From an uncultured bacterium (GTDB taxonomy: Bacteria > Edwardsbacteria > AC1 > EtOH8), in assembly GCA_937958665.1 (NCBI GenBank), contig CALGNM010000241.1, positions 1-7,373 on the forward strand: a DNA stretch of 7,373 nt, written 5' to 3'. Of the stretch, positions 1 through 5,186 are shown piece by piece. Under the pieces are notes generated by a model. That model did no database searches, was not told the origin of the DNA, and worked only from the letters and a program-made list of their open reading frames with translations. The translations under genes and the position numbers were made by a program. Positions within the stretch are counted from its first letter, which is position 1. Each line of letters begins with the position of its first letter.

Positions 1-20
1 CCGGGTTCCAGTAAATTAAC

Positions 21-102
21 AAAAATCCCATTTACACAAATTACTTGACAGACCCGAAGGCCGGGTTAAAGGCCGGCCTTCCGTTAAATCTGGGATTTTT
101 TT
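21..102. terminator. Nested inverted repeat, possible bidirectional terminator
   Basis: The outer arms AAAAATCCCA (21-30) and TGGGATTTTT (91-100) are perfectly complementary. Four more pairs follow (TTTA 31-34 with TAAA 85-88) after a two-base bulge. Inside sits a second perfect 9-bp stem, GAAGGCCGG (56-64) with CCGGCCTTC (73-81), with an 8-base loop. The 3' side ends in a run of seven T and the 5' side begins with a run of A, so either strand could give a stem followed by a U-tract. No coding gene is visible in 1-100. A terminator for minus-strand transcripts, or a mobile repeat end, are the likeliest readings. Confidence 0.45.
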
Positions 103-104
103 AC

Positions 105-305
105 CAACCTGGGTTATGATCCGGCTGGCTTTGGTTATTATCATTGTAAACAAGGTTATAACCGTTGCGGCACGGGTTACAACACCTGCAACTTGGGTTA
201 GAGCCTTTCTTACCAAGGTTATAACATTTCTAACCTTGGTTATAGACCTTCTAACCCAGGCTGCAATCTTCCTAACCCGGGTCAGAACCCTTGTAACCCC
301 CTATT
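105..305. repeat. Nine-unit 21-bp tandem array with TAACC-NN-GGTTA dyads
   Basis: The core GGTTA or a close variant starts at 112, 133, 154, 175, 196, 217, 238, 259 and 280, exactly 21 bp apart with no indel. A half-unit (TAACCCC) follows at 294-300. Most units carry a left arm TAACC or a variant two bases before GGTTA; the best dyads are at 231-242 (TAACCTTGGTTA) and 210-221 (TTACCAAGGTTA). Units share the dyad but differ at many other positions, so the array is old or selected for pattern rather than sequence. The 21-bp period is two helical turns and also seven codons. Both strands therefore show open, heptad-like frames, but neither has a convincing start with a ribosome binding site. I treat it as a non-coding repeat; a decayed coding repeat is possible. 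Confidence 0.75.
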
Positions 306-315
306 TTAGGAGTAT

Positions 316-417
316 TTACTGATTTTTGATCTTTTTGCGCCCCCTGAGGGCTACCTTGGACATGGATTCCCGCAGTTTCCCGATGATCTCTTCCGGTTTG
401 TTCCCTTTCTGTGGCAT
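316..417 (-). pseudogene. Truncated IS3-family OrfA (N-terminal 33 residues)
   Basis: A 33-codon frame begins with ATG at 417-415 and ends with TAA at 318-316. A good Shine-Dalgarno (AAAGGGGG, 430-423) lies five bases upstream. The peptide starts MPQKGNKPEEIIGKLRE; the PEEIIGKLRE stretch is characteristic of the helix-turn-helix OrfA of IS3-family transposases, normally about 90-100 residues. After KLRE the similarity fades (a possible KVAL...K match to the usual EVALAQGK) and the frame stops before the recognition helix, the leucine zipper and the frameshift window into orfB. It cannot encode a working transposase. The strong ribosome binding site means a short peptide could still be made. 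It could instead be an unrelated small protein, but the neighbouring inverted-repeat-like end favours the IS explanation. Confidence 0.6.
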
Positions 418-494
418 TTTTACCCCCTTTTCTTATTATTCATCCAGCCTCTATTGTATCACACCAGCTGGACCGGTTGTAGGGGGTCAGGTCA
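316..494 (-). mobile_element. Remnant of an IS3-family element end
   Basis: Read on the minus strand, the segment opens with TGACCTGACCCCC (494-482), which resembles an IS3-family terminal inverted repeat (5'-TG, C-rich). About 65 bases later it reaches the start of an orfA-like reading frame (see the pseudogene), the usual layout of an IS3 left end. A -10-like TACAAT lies at 458-453, with no good -35. The rest of orfA, all of orfB (the DDE transposase) and the opposite inverted repeat are missing; sequence from 305 down is the unrelated 21-bp array. The remnant is therefore inactive. The inverted-repeat identification is from memory of the family, not from a database match. Confidence 0.55.
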
Positions 495-1889
495 TTTGAT
501 TTTTAATATTTTTCGAGTTTTAAGTAATTTTTTAACATCATAAAGGCATGCCATATATATTCCGGCAGCTACCGTTTTCCCGGAGACAGAAGAGCCATCC
601 CAAGCAACCACAAAATTTCCGGCATCATGAAATTCATTAAAGATCTCTTTAACAAATCGACCGGAAATATCGTATATTTTCAATTTGTATGCGCCGGGTT
701 TATTTATTTGGTATTTAATTGAAGTTTTATAGCTAAATGGGTTAGGATAATTACAACACAAGTTGATTGATGCCTTATTATTCCTGTCCACCGGTTCGCC
801 TTCAACACCATTCAACGAATCATCCCACTCCCATTCATATATCACACCAAGTTCGCTTAAAGCATATACTCGATTTTTGCCATCATTGCGGGCATCGCCC
901 ACTACACCGGCAGCCATGTCAAAATTAACACCGTAATTTAAGGCAATGGTATCCAATACATTTTTCACCCAAATACTGTCAACATAACTCCATTCCAAAA
1001 CGCGGATATCGCTGTAAATCGAATCATTTACCACCATACTGCTACTCAAACCATATAATCTTTGCTTGCCGTCATTGCGGCCATCACCCGAAAACGGATA
1101 TCTACCATAAGCAGCAGAATCAACATTTAACCATTGTGTGCCAGCCCAACTGAAATCTCTTATACCTCCGTCCTCCGATATATATAACTGAATTAATCCA
1201 TCATTTTTTACTGATGCCAATAAAGATCCCGTTGTAGGTATCATTTGTGAGTGGTAGGTTGTGTCCCATTTGCTTCTATAAGTATATTCAATCCAAAATA
1301 TATCTCCGCTTGTGTATATCCTGTTTGTATCATCGTTGCGGCCGTTTCCAATAACAATGTCCTGAACTATACCCCTCTTAATACCCACAGTGTCCTTTTT
1401 CCAAGTTCCACTTACATTTTGGTAAGTATAAGCTATGGTCGTGCTGTCATTACCACCGGCAACTACTCTTATAGAATCATCGTTTTTTATATCCCCTAAA
1501 CAAACGCTCCTTATATCAGAACCATTACGATCATCTATCAATACGCTATCCCAAGTACTGCCATTGTAACTCCATTCACGTAATCTACTGCTACCACCGC
1601 CAGTGTAAATTCTATTAACCGCATCATTTCTACCGTCGCCCGCAGCAATGGAGTATGCACTTGCAATAGTGCTAGAAAACAAAACTCTGCTCCAACCACT
1701 CCCGTTCCAGGTAAATTCTGCCGGGGACCCCCCCGTTGCATATAATCGATTTATACTATCATTACGACCCTGTGCAATAACAAGCCCACTGCCACTTGCA
1801 TTACCGACAATGGAACATTTGTAATCACCGGCATGGGCTACGCTGAAAAGCATAGAAGCAAGGATTATGACAAAAATAAACTTCTTCAT
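492..1889 (-). CDS. Exported seven-repeat (propeller-like) protein with C-terminal sorting domain
   Basis: This 465-residue protein starts at ATG 1889 with GAGG (1901-1898) eight bases upstream. Residues 1-20 (MKKFIFVIILASMLFSVAHA) are a signal peptide with an AHA cleavage site. Residues ~28-360 hold seven repeats of roughly 45 residues. Each has an [RK]ND..-[NQ]-R-[ILV]-Y-type signature (near 42, 87, 136, 184, 229, 271 and 335), followed by a strand with paired aromatics such as EFTW...W, EWSY...W and EWEW. Seven such units fit a seven-bladed beta-propeller. Residues 378-465 form a typical Por/T9SS type A or FlgD-like sorting domain: NYPNPF at 380, KIYDISGR, WDG, GIY and a TRKI...K end. It is probably exported and anchored at the surface or released; ligand unknown. 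The gene is visibly more AT-rich than its neighbours, which suggests a different history. Its stop codon TGA forms the start of the adjoining IS-like end. Confidence 0.85.
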   Translation of the reverse strand: MKKFIFVIILASMLFSVAHAGDYKCSIVGNASGSGLVIAQGRNDSINRLYATGGSPAEFTWNGSGWSRVLFSSTIASAYSIAAGDGRNDAVNRIYTGGGSSRLREWSYNGSTWDSVLIDDRNGSDIRSVCLGDIKNDDSIRVVAGGNDSTTIAYTYQNVSGTWKKDTVGIKRGIVQDIVIGNGRNDDTNRIYTSGDIFWIEYTYRSKWDTTYHSQMIPTTGSLLASVKNDGLIQLYISEDGGIRDFSWAGTQWLNVDSAAYGRYPFSGDGRNDGKQRLYGLSSSMVVNDSIYSDIRVLEWSYVDSIWVKNVLDTIALNYGVNFDMAAGVVGDARNDGKNRVYALSELGVIYEWEWDDSLNGVEGEPVDRNNKASINLCCNYPNPFSYKTSIKYQINKPGAYKLKIYDISGRFVKEIFNEFHDAGNFVVAWDGSSVSGKTVAAGIYMACLYDVKKLLKTRKILKIK

Positions 1890-1912
1890 ATCATTAACCT
1901 CGTTTTATATGC

Positions 1913-1926
1913 GTTGCCTTGGCAAC
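1913..1926. repeat. Short hairpin GTTGCC-TT-GGCAAC in the leader
   Basis: Perfect 6-bp arms (1913-1918 and 1921-1926) flank a two-base centre, about 12 bases upstream of the GAGG ribosome binding site. As RNA the two-base loop is tight, so the terminal pair would open. It could be a protein-binding dyad or a leader structure near the translation start. No partner factor can be named. Confidence 0.4.
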
Positions 1927-2000
1927 TGGCTAATTTTAAACACAAAAAGCCCCGGCCCGCAATTCTCAAAACTGCGAACAAAGGCTTTCAAATCATGGCC

Positions 2001-2045
2001 CTATGCAAGCAAGCTTAAAATATAATGCTTTCTTGCTTTTCATAG
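2001..2045. repeat. Imperfect inverted repeat between TPR and exported-protein genes
   Basis: GCAAGCAAGC (2005-2014) pairs with GCTTTCTTGC (2027-2036) with one mismatch across a 12-base AT-rich loop. The outer CTATG (2001-2005) and CATAG (2041-2045) are also complementary, competing for the base at 2005 and leaving a bulge on the right. On the minus strand no U-tract follows, so it is not a classical terminator for the operon ending at 2110. It may act as mRNA end protection or leader structure. Confidence 0.35.
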
Positions 2046-2049
2046 AAGA

Positions 2050-2078
2050 AATGTATCACGTCATAAGTTTTTTATCAA
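2050..2078 (-). promoter_or_regulatory. Candidate promoter for the exported-protein gene
   Basis: On the minus strand TTGATA (2078-2073, five of six to the -35 consensus) is followed after exactly 17 bases by TACATT (2055-2050, four of six to the -10). No clear terminator separates the preceding TPR gene, so read-through from the potassium operon is an alternative source of transcript. Confidence 0.35.
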
Positions 2079-2109
2079 GCAAAATGTTCAAATATTATAG
2101 GTTGTTTAT

Positions 2110-2406
2110 TCATTCCTCCACCAGACGGTCGTAGTGTTCCCTGGCCCCCTTGTTCTCCGGCTCCAGCTCCAAGGCCTTCTCAAAGGCATCCCGGGCGCCG
2201 TCCTGATCGCTGATGGCCTCCAGGGTAATCCCCAGATTATAATAGGCATCGGCGTTCCTGGCGTCCAAATCTATGGCCTTCCGGTACTCGGCTATGGCTT
2301 CGTCAAACTTCTGGTTCAGAAAATAGAACTTGCCCACCTCGATGATGGTCTCGACTTCGTTCTGCTTCTTGGTCTGAATCGATTCCTTCTTGTCGTCAAT
2401 CTCCAT
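2110..2406 (-). CDS. Small TPR-repeat protein
   Basis: This is a 98-residue protein without a signal peptide or membrane segment, so cytoplasmic. After a charged N-terminal tail (1-17) come two canonical tetratricopeptide repeats, about residues 18-51 (W/Y-type positions in GKFYFLNQKFDEAIAEYRKA) and 52-85 (AYYNLGITLE...DAFEKALELEPEN), then a short capping helix. TPR units are protein-binding scaffolds; two repeats plus a cap make a minimal module. The start ATG (2406) lies 18 bases after the ktrA stop, with only a weak purine-rich GGGTGG close by. Translation is probably coupled to ktrA. As the last gene of the ptsN-ktrB-ktrA unit it may bind one of those proteins or the membrane assembly, but its partner is unknown and the placement may be incidental. 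No classical terminator is seen after it. Confidence 0.85.
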   Translation of the reverse strand: MEIDDKKESIQTKKQNEVETIIEVGKFYFLNQKFDEAIAEYRKAIDLDARNADAYYNLGITLEAISDQDGARDAFEKALELEPENKGAREHYDRLVEE

Positions 2407-2424
2407 ACCACCCGGTTATTTTGG

Positions 2425-3114
2425 TTATTGGATGCCCCTGACCTTCTGGATTCCCTCGAAGCTGCCTATCATGATCAGGGTGTCGGAACGGTTGATCTTA
2501 TCCTCGGGACGGGGCCGGATATTTATCTCTTCCTTGAATTCGGTCTCACCCTCCGGGGTTACCACCGGCACTTTGCGCTTGATGGCTGCGATGGAAACCT
2601 TGGTGTCCTCCTCCAGCTTGAGGTCGGAGATGCTTTTGCCCCAGAATTTCTTGGGGGCCACCAGTTCCACGATGCTGTGGGTCTCGGAAATCTCGCTGTA
2701 ATCCATGACGTTGGGGGAAGCCAGGCTTTCGGCTATCCGCTCTCCCATGTCCCGCTCCGGGAATATCACCCGGTCTGCCCCCACCTTCTTCAGGATGGCC
2801 CCGTGGATCTGGGTGACAGCCTTGGCGATAATCTCCTTGACCCCGATCTCCTTGAGGATCAGGACTATCGAGATAGAGGCCTCGATGTCCTCCCCGGTCG
2901 AGACGATGGCCACGTCGATGTCCTTCATGCCCAGGCTGTGCAGGGCCTTCTCGTCGGCGGCGTCCACCGTCACCGACTGGCTGACCTGGTCGGCAATCTC
3001 ATCCACCCGATCCTGATCCCGGTCGATGGCCAGTACTTCACAACCCTTTTGGGCCAGCGACAGGGCCACGCTGGAGCCGAACTGGCCCAGGCCTATGACT
3101 GCAAATTGTCTCAC
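2425..3114 (-). CDS. ktrA: Ktr/Trk potassium channel gating subunit, RCK protein
   Basis: This 229-residue protein has the length of a single-RCK KtrA, not of the duplicated ~450-residue TrkA of Enterobacteria. Residues 1-120 form the Rossmann RCK_N domain: GLGQFG (8-13) is the nucleotide-binding glycine motif and D31 after the second strand is the ribose-binding acidic residue. The VIFPERDMG stretch (117-124) is a conserved RCK hallmark. Residues ~138-226 are the RCK_C regulatory domain (IVEL...WGKSISDL...LIMIGS). In the family, an octameric ring of these subunits binds ATP/ADP and sometimes c-di-AMP, and gates the KtrB channel from the cytoplasmic side. Translation starts at GTG 3114, fixed by a strong AGGAGG five bases upstream. 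It follows ktrB after a 48-base gap that holds its own promoter. Family assignment is certain; KtrA is preferred over TrkA by size. Confidence 0.96.
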   Translation of the reverse strand: MRQFAVIGLGQFGSSVALSLAQKGCEVLAIDRDQDRVDEIADQVSQSVTVDAADEKALHSLGMKDIDVAIVSTGEDIEASISIVLILKEIGVKEIIAKAVTQIHGAILKKVGADRVIFPERDMGERIAESLASPNVMDYSEISETHSIVELVAPKKFWGKSISDLKLEEDTKVSIAAIKRKVPVVTPEGETEFKEEINIRPRPEDKINRSDTLIMIGSFEGIQKVRGIQ

Positions 3115-3119
3115 GTTGT

Positions 3120-3125
3120 CCTCCT
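3120..3125 (-). promoter_or_regulatory. Strong ribosome binding site for ktrA (decides the GTG start)
   Basis: AGGAGG (minus strand 3125-3120) lies five bases before the GTG at 3114-3112. The protein from that GTG begins MRQFAVIGLGQFG, exactly where RCK proteins begin, so the GTG start is secure. Confidence 0.85.
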
Positions 3126-3130
3126 CGGCT

Positions 3131-3159
3131 ATTATACCTTAAACGCCAGCATTTGGCAA
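3131..3159 (-). promoter_or_regulatory. Near-consensus internal promoter upstream of ktrA
   Basis: In the 48-base ktrB-ktrA gap the minus strand reads TTGCCA (3159-3154, five of six), a 17-base spacer, then TATAAT (3136-3131, six of six). The predicted start of transcription (about 3125-3124) falls on the ktrA Shine-Dalgarno, giving a leader of roughly 11 bases. It would allow ktrA and the TPR gene to be made without ptsN-ktrB. This is sequence inference only. Confidence 0.6.
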
Positions 3160-3162
3160 TAG

Positions 3163-4560
3163 TCAGCCGATCAGCACCTTGGCTTCGGGATATTCGAAGG
3201 GTTGGTCCTTGCGATGCCAGACCACCGCGCTGCCCATGGTCAGCGGCCCCAGCCGGCCGGCAAACATGGTCAGAATGATCAGAAGTTTTCCCCAGGGGCT
3301 GAAGTCGTAAGAGAAGCTGCAGTGGGGGTTCAGGCTGGACCCCACCGACAGCCCCACCGTCCCGAAGGCGGATACCACCTCGAACAGCACCGGCATCATC
3401 CGCTCAGCCGTAAAGGTGGAGATCTCCGACACCAGCAGCAGCAAGGTTACCAGTGCCAGGATGATGGCGGCGATGGAGCTTAGCACGTAGGCCCGGTTGA
3501 TGAACCCGGGGTCCAGCCGCTTGTTGAATATCAGCACCCGGGTGCGTCCGGTCAGAGTAGTCCAGATAGAGGCCAAAATAACCCCGAAGGTGGTGGTCTT
3601 GATGCCGCCGCCGGTTCCGCCGGGCGAGGCGCCAATGAACATCAGCATGATCACCAGCATCAGGGTGGGAAAGTGCATCAGCCCCACCGGCAGGGTATTG
3701 AACCCCGCCGTCCTGGCGGTGACCGAGTGGAACAGAGCCGCCAGCCACTTGCTGCCCCCTGACAGACCAGCCATGGTATGGTCCTTCTCGAGGAGATAGA
3801 TCAGAACCGTTCCGGCCGCAATCAGACCCAAGGTGAGGGTGATCACCATCTTGCTGTGGACGGTAAGCCGCTTCTCGGTCCGCTGGATGCCGGTCTTATA
3901 GATGTCACTGATGGCAATGAACCCCAGCCCGCCGGACACCACCAATCCGCAGACCGTCAGGGAGACCACCGGATCGGAAGCATAGCCGGCCAGACCGTCT
4001 GAAAACAGGGAGAACCCGGCGTTGCAGAAGGCCGACACCGAGTGAAATATCCCATAGGTCAGGGCCTTGAACGGGGCATAGCCTTGTCGCCACCAATGCA
4101 GGGACAATATGGCCGCCCCGATCAGCTCCAGCACCACCGTCACCCTTAAAATCCTGGTAGCGAAGCGAGCCAGCCCCTCCAGGGTCAGCACGTTGTAGGC
4201 CTCCTGCACTATCAGCCTCTCCCGAAGCGATATCTTGCGCCCCACCAAAAGCGATAGCACGGTAGCCAGGGACATGTAACCCAATCCGCCTATCTGAATC
4301 AGCACCAGCAGCACCAGCTTGCCGGCCGGGGAGAAGTCCCTCCCGGTATCCTTGACGATCAGCCCGGTAACACACACCGCCGAGGTGGCGGTGAACAACG
4401 CATCCACCGGTGAGCAGCGGTTGCCTTCGGCCGAGGCCAACGGCAGATGCAGCAGGAAGGCTCCCACCAGGATGGCCATAGAAAAACCCAGCACCAGGAT
4501 CCGGGCCGGGGTCATCTCCACGCGGAAGATCTGATTGTATATCTTTCTTTCCAGCCTCAT
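3163..4560 (-). CDS. ktrB: Ktr/Trk potassium uptake channel, membrane subunit
   Basis: This 465-residue integral membrane protein is the K+-translocating subunit of the SKT superfamily (KtrB/TrkH). Four pseudo-repeated pore loops carry the filter glycines in order: SAVCVTGL (60-67), SAFCNAGF (176-183), TARTAGFN (281-288) and SAFGTVGLS (397-405). Between the third and fourth loops lies the flexible gating loop GASPGGTGGGIKTTT (310-324), glycine-rich as in KtrB. The C-terminus ends GRLGPLTM...YPEAKVLIG, typical of KtrB. The ~40-residue longer N-terminal extension of Enterobacterial TrkH is absent, which favours KtrB. ATG 4560 overlaps the ptsN-like stop as ATGA, and AGAAGG (4573-4568) is seven bases upstream, so translation is coupled. 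It pairs with the downstream ktrA product. Transport is probably Na+- or H+-dependent K+ uptake; the coupling ion cannot be read from the sequence. Confidence 0.96.
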   Translation of the reverse strand: MRLERKIYNQIFRVEMTPARILVLGFSMAILVGAFLLHLPLASAEGNRCSPVDALFTATSAVCVTGLIVKDTGRDFSPAGKLVLLVLIQIGGLGYMSLATVLSLLVGRKISLRERLIVQEAYNVLTLEGLARFATRILRVTVVLELIGAAILSLHWWRQGYAPFKALTYGIFHSVSAFCNAGFSLFSDGLAGYASDPVVSLTVCGLVVSGGLGFIAISDIYKTGIQRTEKRLTVHSKMVITLTLGLIAAGTVLIYLLEKDHTMAGLSGGSKWLAALFHSVTARTAGFNTLPVGLMHFPTLMLVIMLMFIGASPGGTGGGIKTTTFGVILASIWTTLTGRTRVLIFNKRLDPGFINRAYVLSSIAAIILALVTLLLLVSEISTFTAERMMPVLFEVVSAFGTVGLSVGSSLNPHCSFSYDFSPWGKLLIILTMFAGRLGPLTMGSAVVWHRKDQPFEYPEAKVLIG

Positions 4561-5096
4561 TCCTCTGCCTTCTTGAGAACTCGATAGATATCCTTGGCTC
4601 CGGAGGCCGCCAAGATCCGGGCCAGGAAGTCCGGGTCCTTGACTATCCGGGCGATCTCGGCCAGCACTGCCAAATTTTTAACCTTCTCATCCGGAGGGAT
4701 GAGCAGCAGGAAGAACAGGTGGACCGGCTTGCCGTCCAATGAAGAGAAGTCCACCCCCGGGGTGGATCGCCCCACCAGGAGGACCATCTCCTTGACCATG
4801 GGGTTGCGGGCGTGGGGTATGGCCACCCCTTCTCCGATGGCGGTGGTGCCCAGGGACTCCCGGTACTTGATCCGATCGAACAGCTCGGTCTCATGGCGCA
4901 GCACCAGGTGCTTGCCCATCTGGGAGCCCACCCCCGGCACCATGTCCCTCATCTCCTCGGCCGCCTCCCGGGCGGCCAGCCGCTTGCTGCTGAAAGCCCT
5001 AGATATCAGCTCCCGCAGGACATTGTCGGCATCCCGGGCCGACAACTCCGGAATGATCAGGGATTCCTCGGTAAGTCCTGACAGTTTTATGCCCAT
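4557..5096 (-). CDS. PtsN-like (EIIA-Ntr / fructose-type EIIA) phosphocarrier protein
   Basis: This 179-residue cytoplasmic protein has the PTS EIIA type 2 fold. The active-site signature RESLGTTAIGEGVAIPHAR is intact, with the phosphorylatable histidine at 95, followed by VDFSSLDGKPVHLFFLLLIP and a C-terminal helical part. EIIA type 2 proteins take phosphate from HPr. EIIANtr paralogues are regulators, and in E. coli dephospho-EIIANtr binds TrkA and inhibits K+ uptake. No EIIB or EIIC gene is present; instead it overlaps ktrB by four bases (ATGA), which points to a regulatory K+ role. It is longer than usual (E. coli PtsN is about 163). Extra sequence of about 25-30 residues lies between the first helix (ends ~36) and the active-site segment (~73). 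The ATG at 5096 lacks a clear Shine-Dalgarno. Family is secure; potassium control is inferred from context. Confidence 0.9.
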   Translation of the reverse strand: MGIKLSGLTEESLIIPELSARDADNVLRELISRAFSSKRLAAREAAEEMRDMVPGVGSQMGKHLVLRHETELFDRIKYRESLGTTAIGEGVAIPHARNPMVKEMVLLVGRSTPGVDFSSLDGKPVHLFFLLLIPPDEKVKNLAVLAEIARIVKDPDFLARILAASGAKDIYRVLKKAEE

Positions 5097-5146
5097 AGAA
5101 AAATTCTAATCCGACTGATTTATTATTATCCCTTTTTGACCAATTA

Positions 5147-5175
5147 GGCCGTTCCGATTGAGAATCGAAACGACC
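5147..5175 (-). other. 13-bp stem-loop in the 5' leader of the potassium operon
   Basis: In the minus-strand RNA, GGUCGUUUCGAUU (5175-5163) pairs with AAUCGGAACGGCC (5159-5147) over all 13 positions, two of them G-U, with loop CUC (5162-5160). It begins only about five bases after the predicted transcription start. No U-tract follows, so it is not a terminator. A 5' stem this close to the end can protect mRNA or be a regulator target; its specific role is unknown. Confidence 0.6.
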
Positions 5176-5186
5176 TATTGAGAGGC

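Larger units (their letters stand above)
1890..2109. other. AT-rich intergenic leader with several inverted repeats
   Basis: This 220-bp gap separates the TPR gene from the exported-protein gene and holds no credible ORF. It contains a compact hairpin (1913-1926), a longer imperfect hairpin (2001-2045), a weak AAAGCC...GGCTTT inverted repeat (about 1948-1988) and a candidate promoter (2050-2078). If that promoter is used, the exported-protein mRNA has a structured leader of about 150 bases. No known riboswitch consensus was recognised. Confidence 0.5.

Noticed and set aside
105-305. CRISPR array
   Set aside because: The repeat units abut with no unique spacers, the period is only 21 bp, and no cas gene is present.
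116-322. 68-codon plus-strand ORF over the 21-bp repeats
   Set aside because: No ribosome binding site is seen. Frames stay open on both strands because the unit is 21 bp and its core is palindromic, so openness is not evidence of coding.
1913-1990. Cyclic-di-GMP or other known riboswitch in the exported-protein leader
   Set aside because: Inverted repeats are present, but none of the conserved core sequences of riboswitch classes I can recall could be identified.
2005-2036. Rho-independent terminator of the potassium operon
   Set aside because: The stem is imperfect with a 12-base loop and, in the minus-strand direction, is followed by GCATAGGG rather than a U-tract. A T-run follows only on the plus strand, where no gene ends.
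2134-3162. 342-codon open frame on the plus strand
   Set aside because: It lies antisense to the TPR gene and ktrA, both certain by motif, and arises from their GC-rich third positions. Its translation has no recognisable domain.
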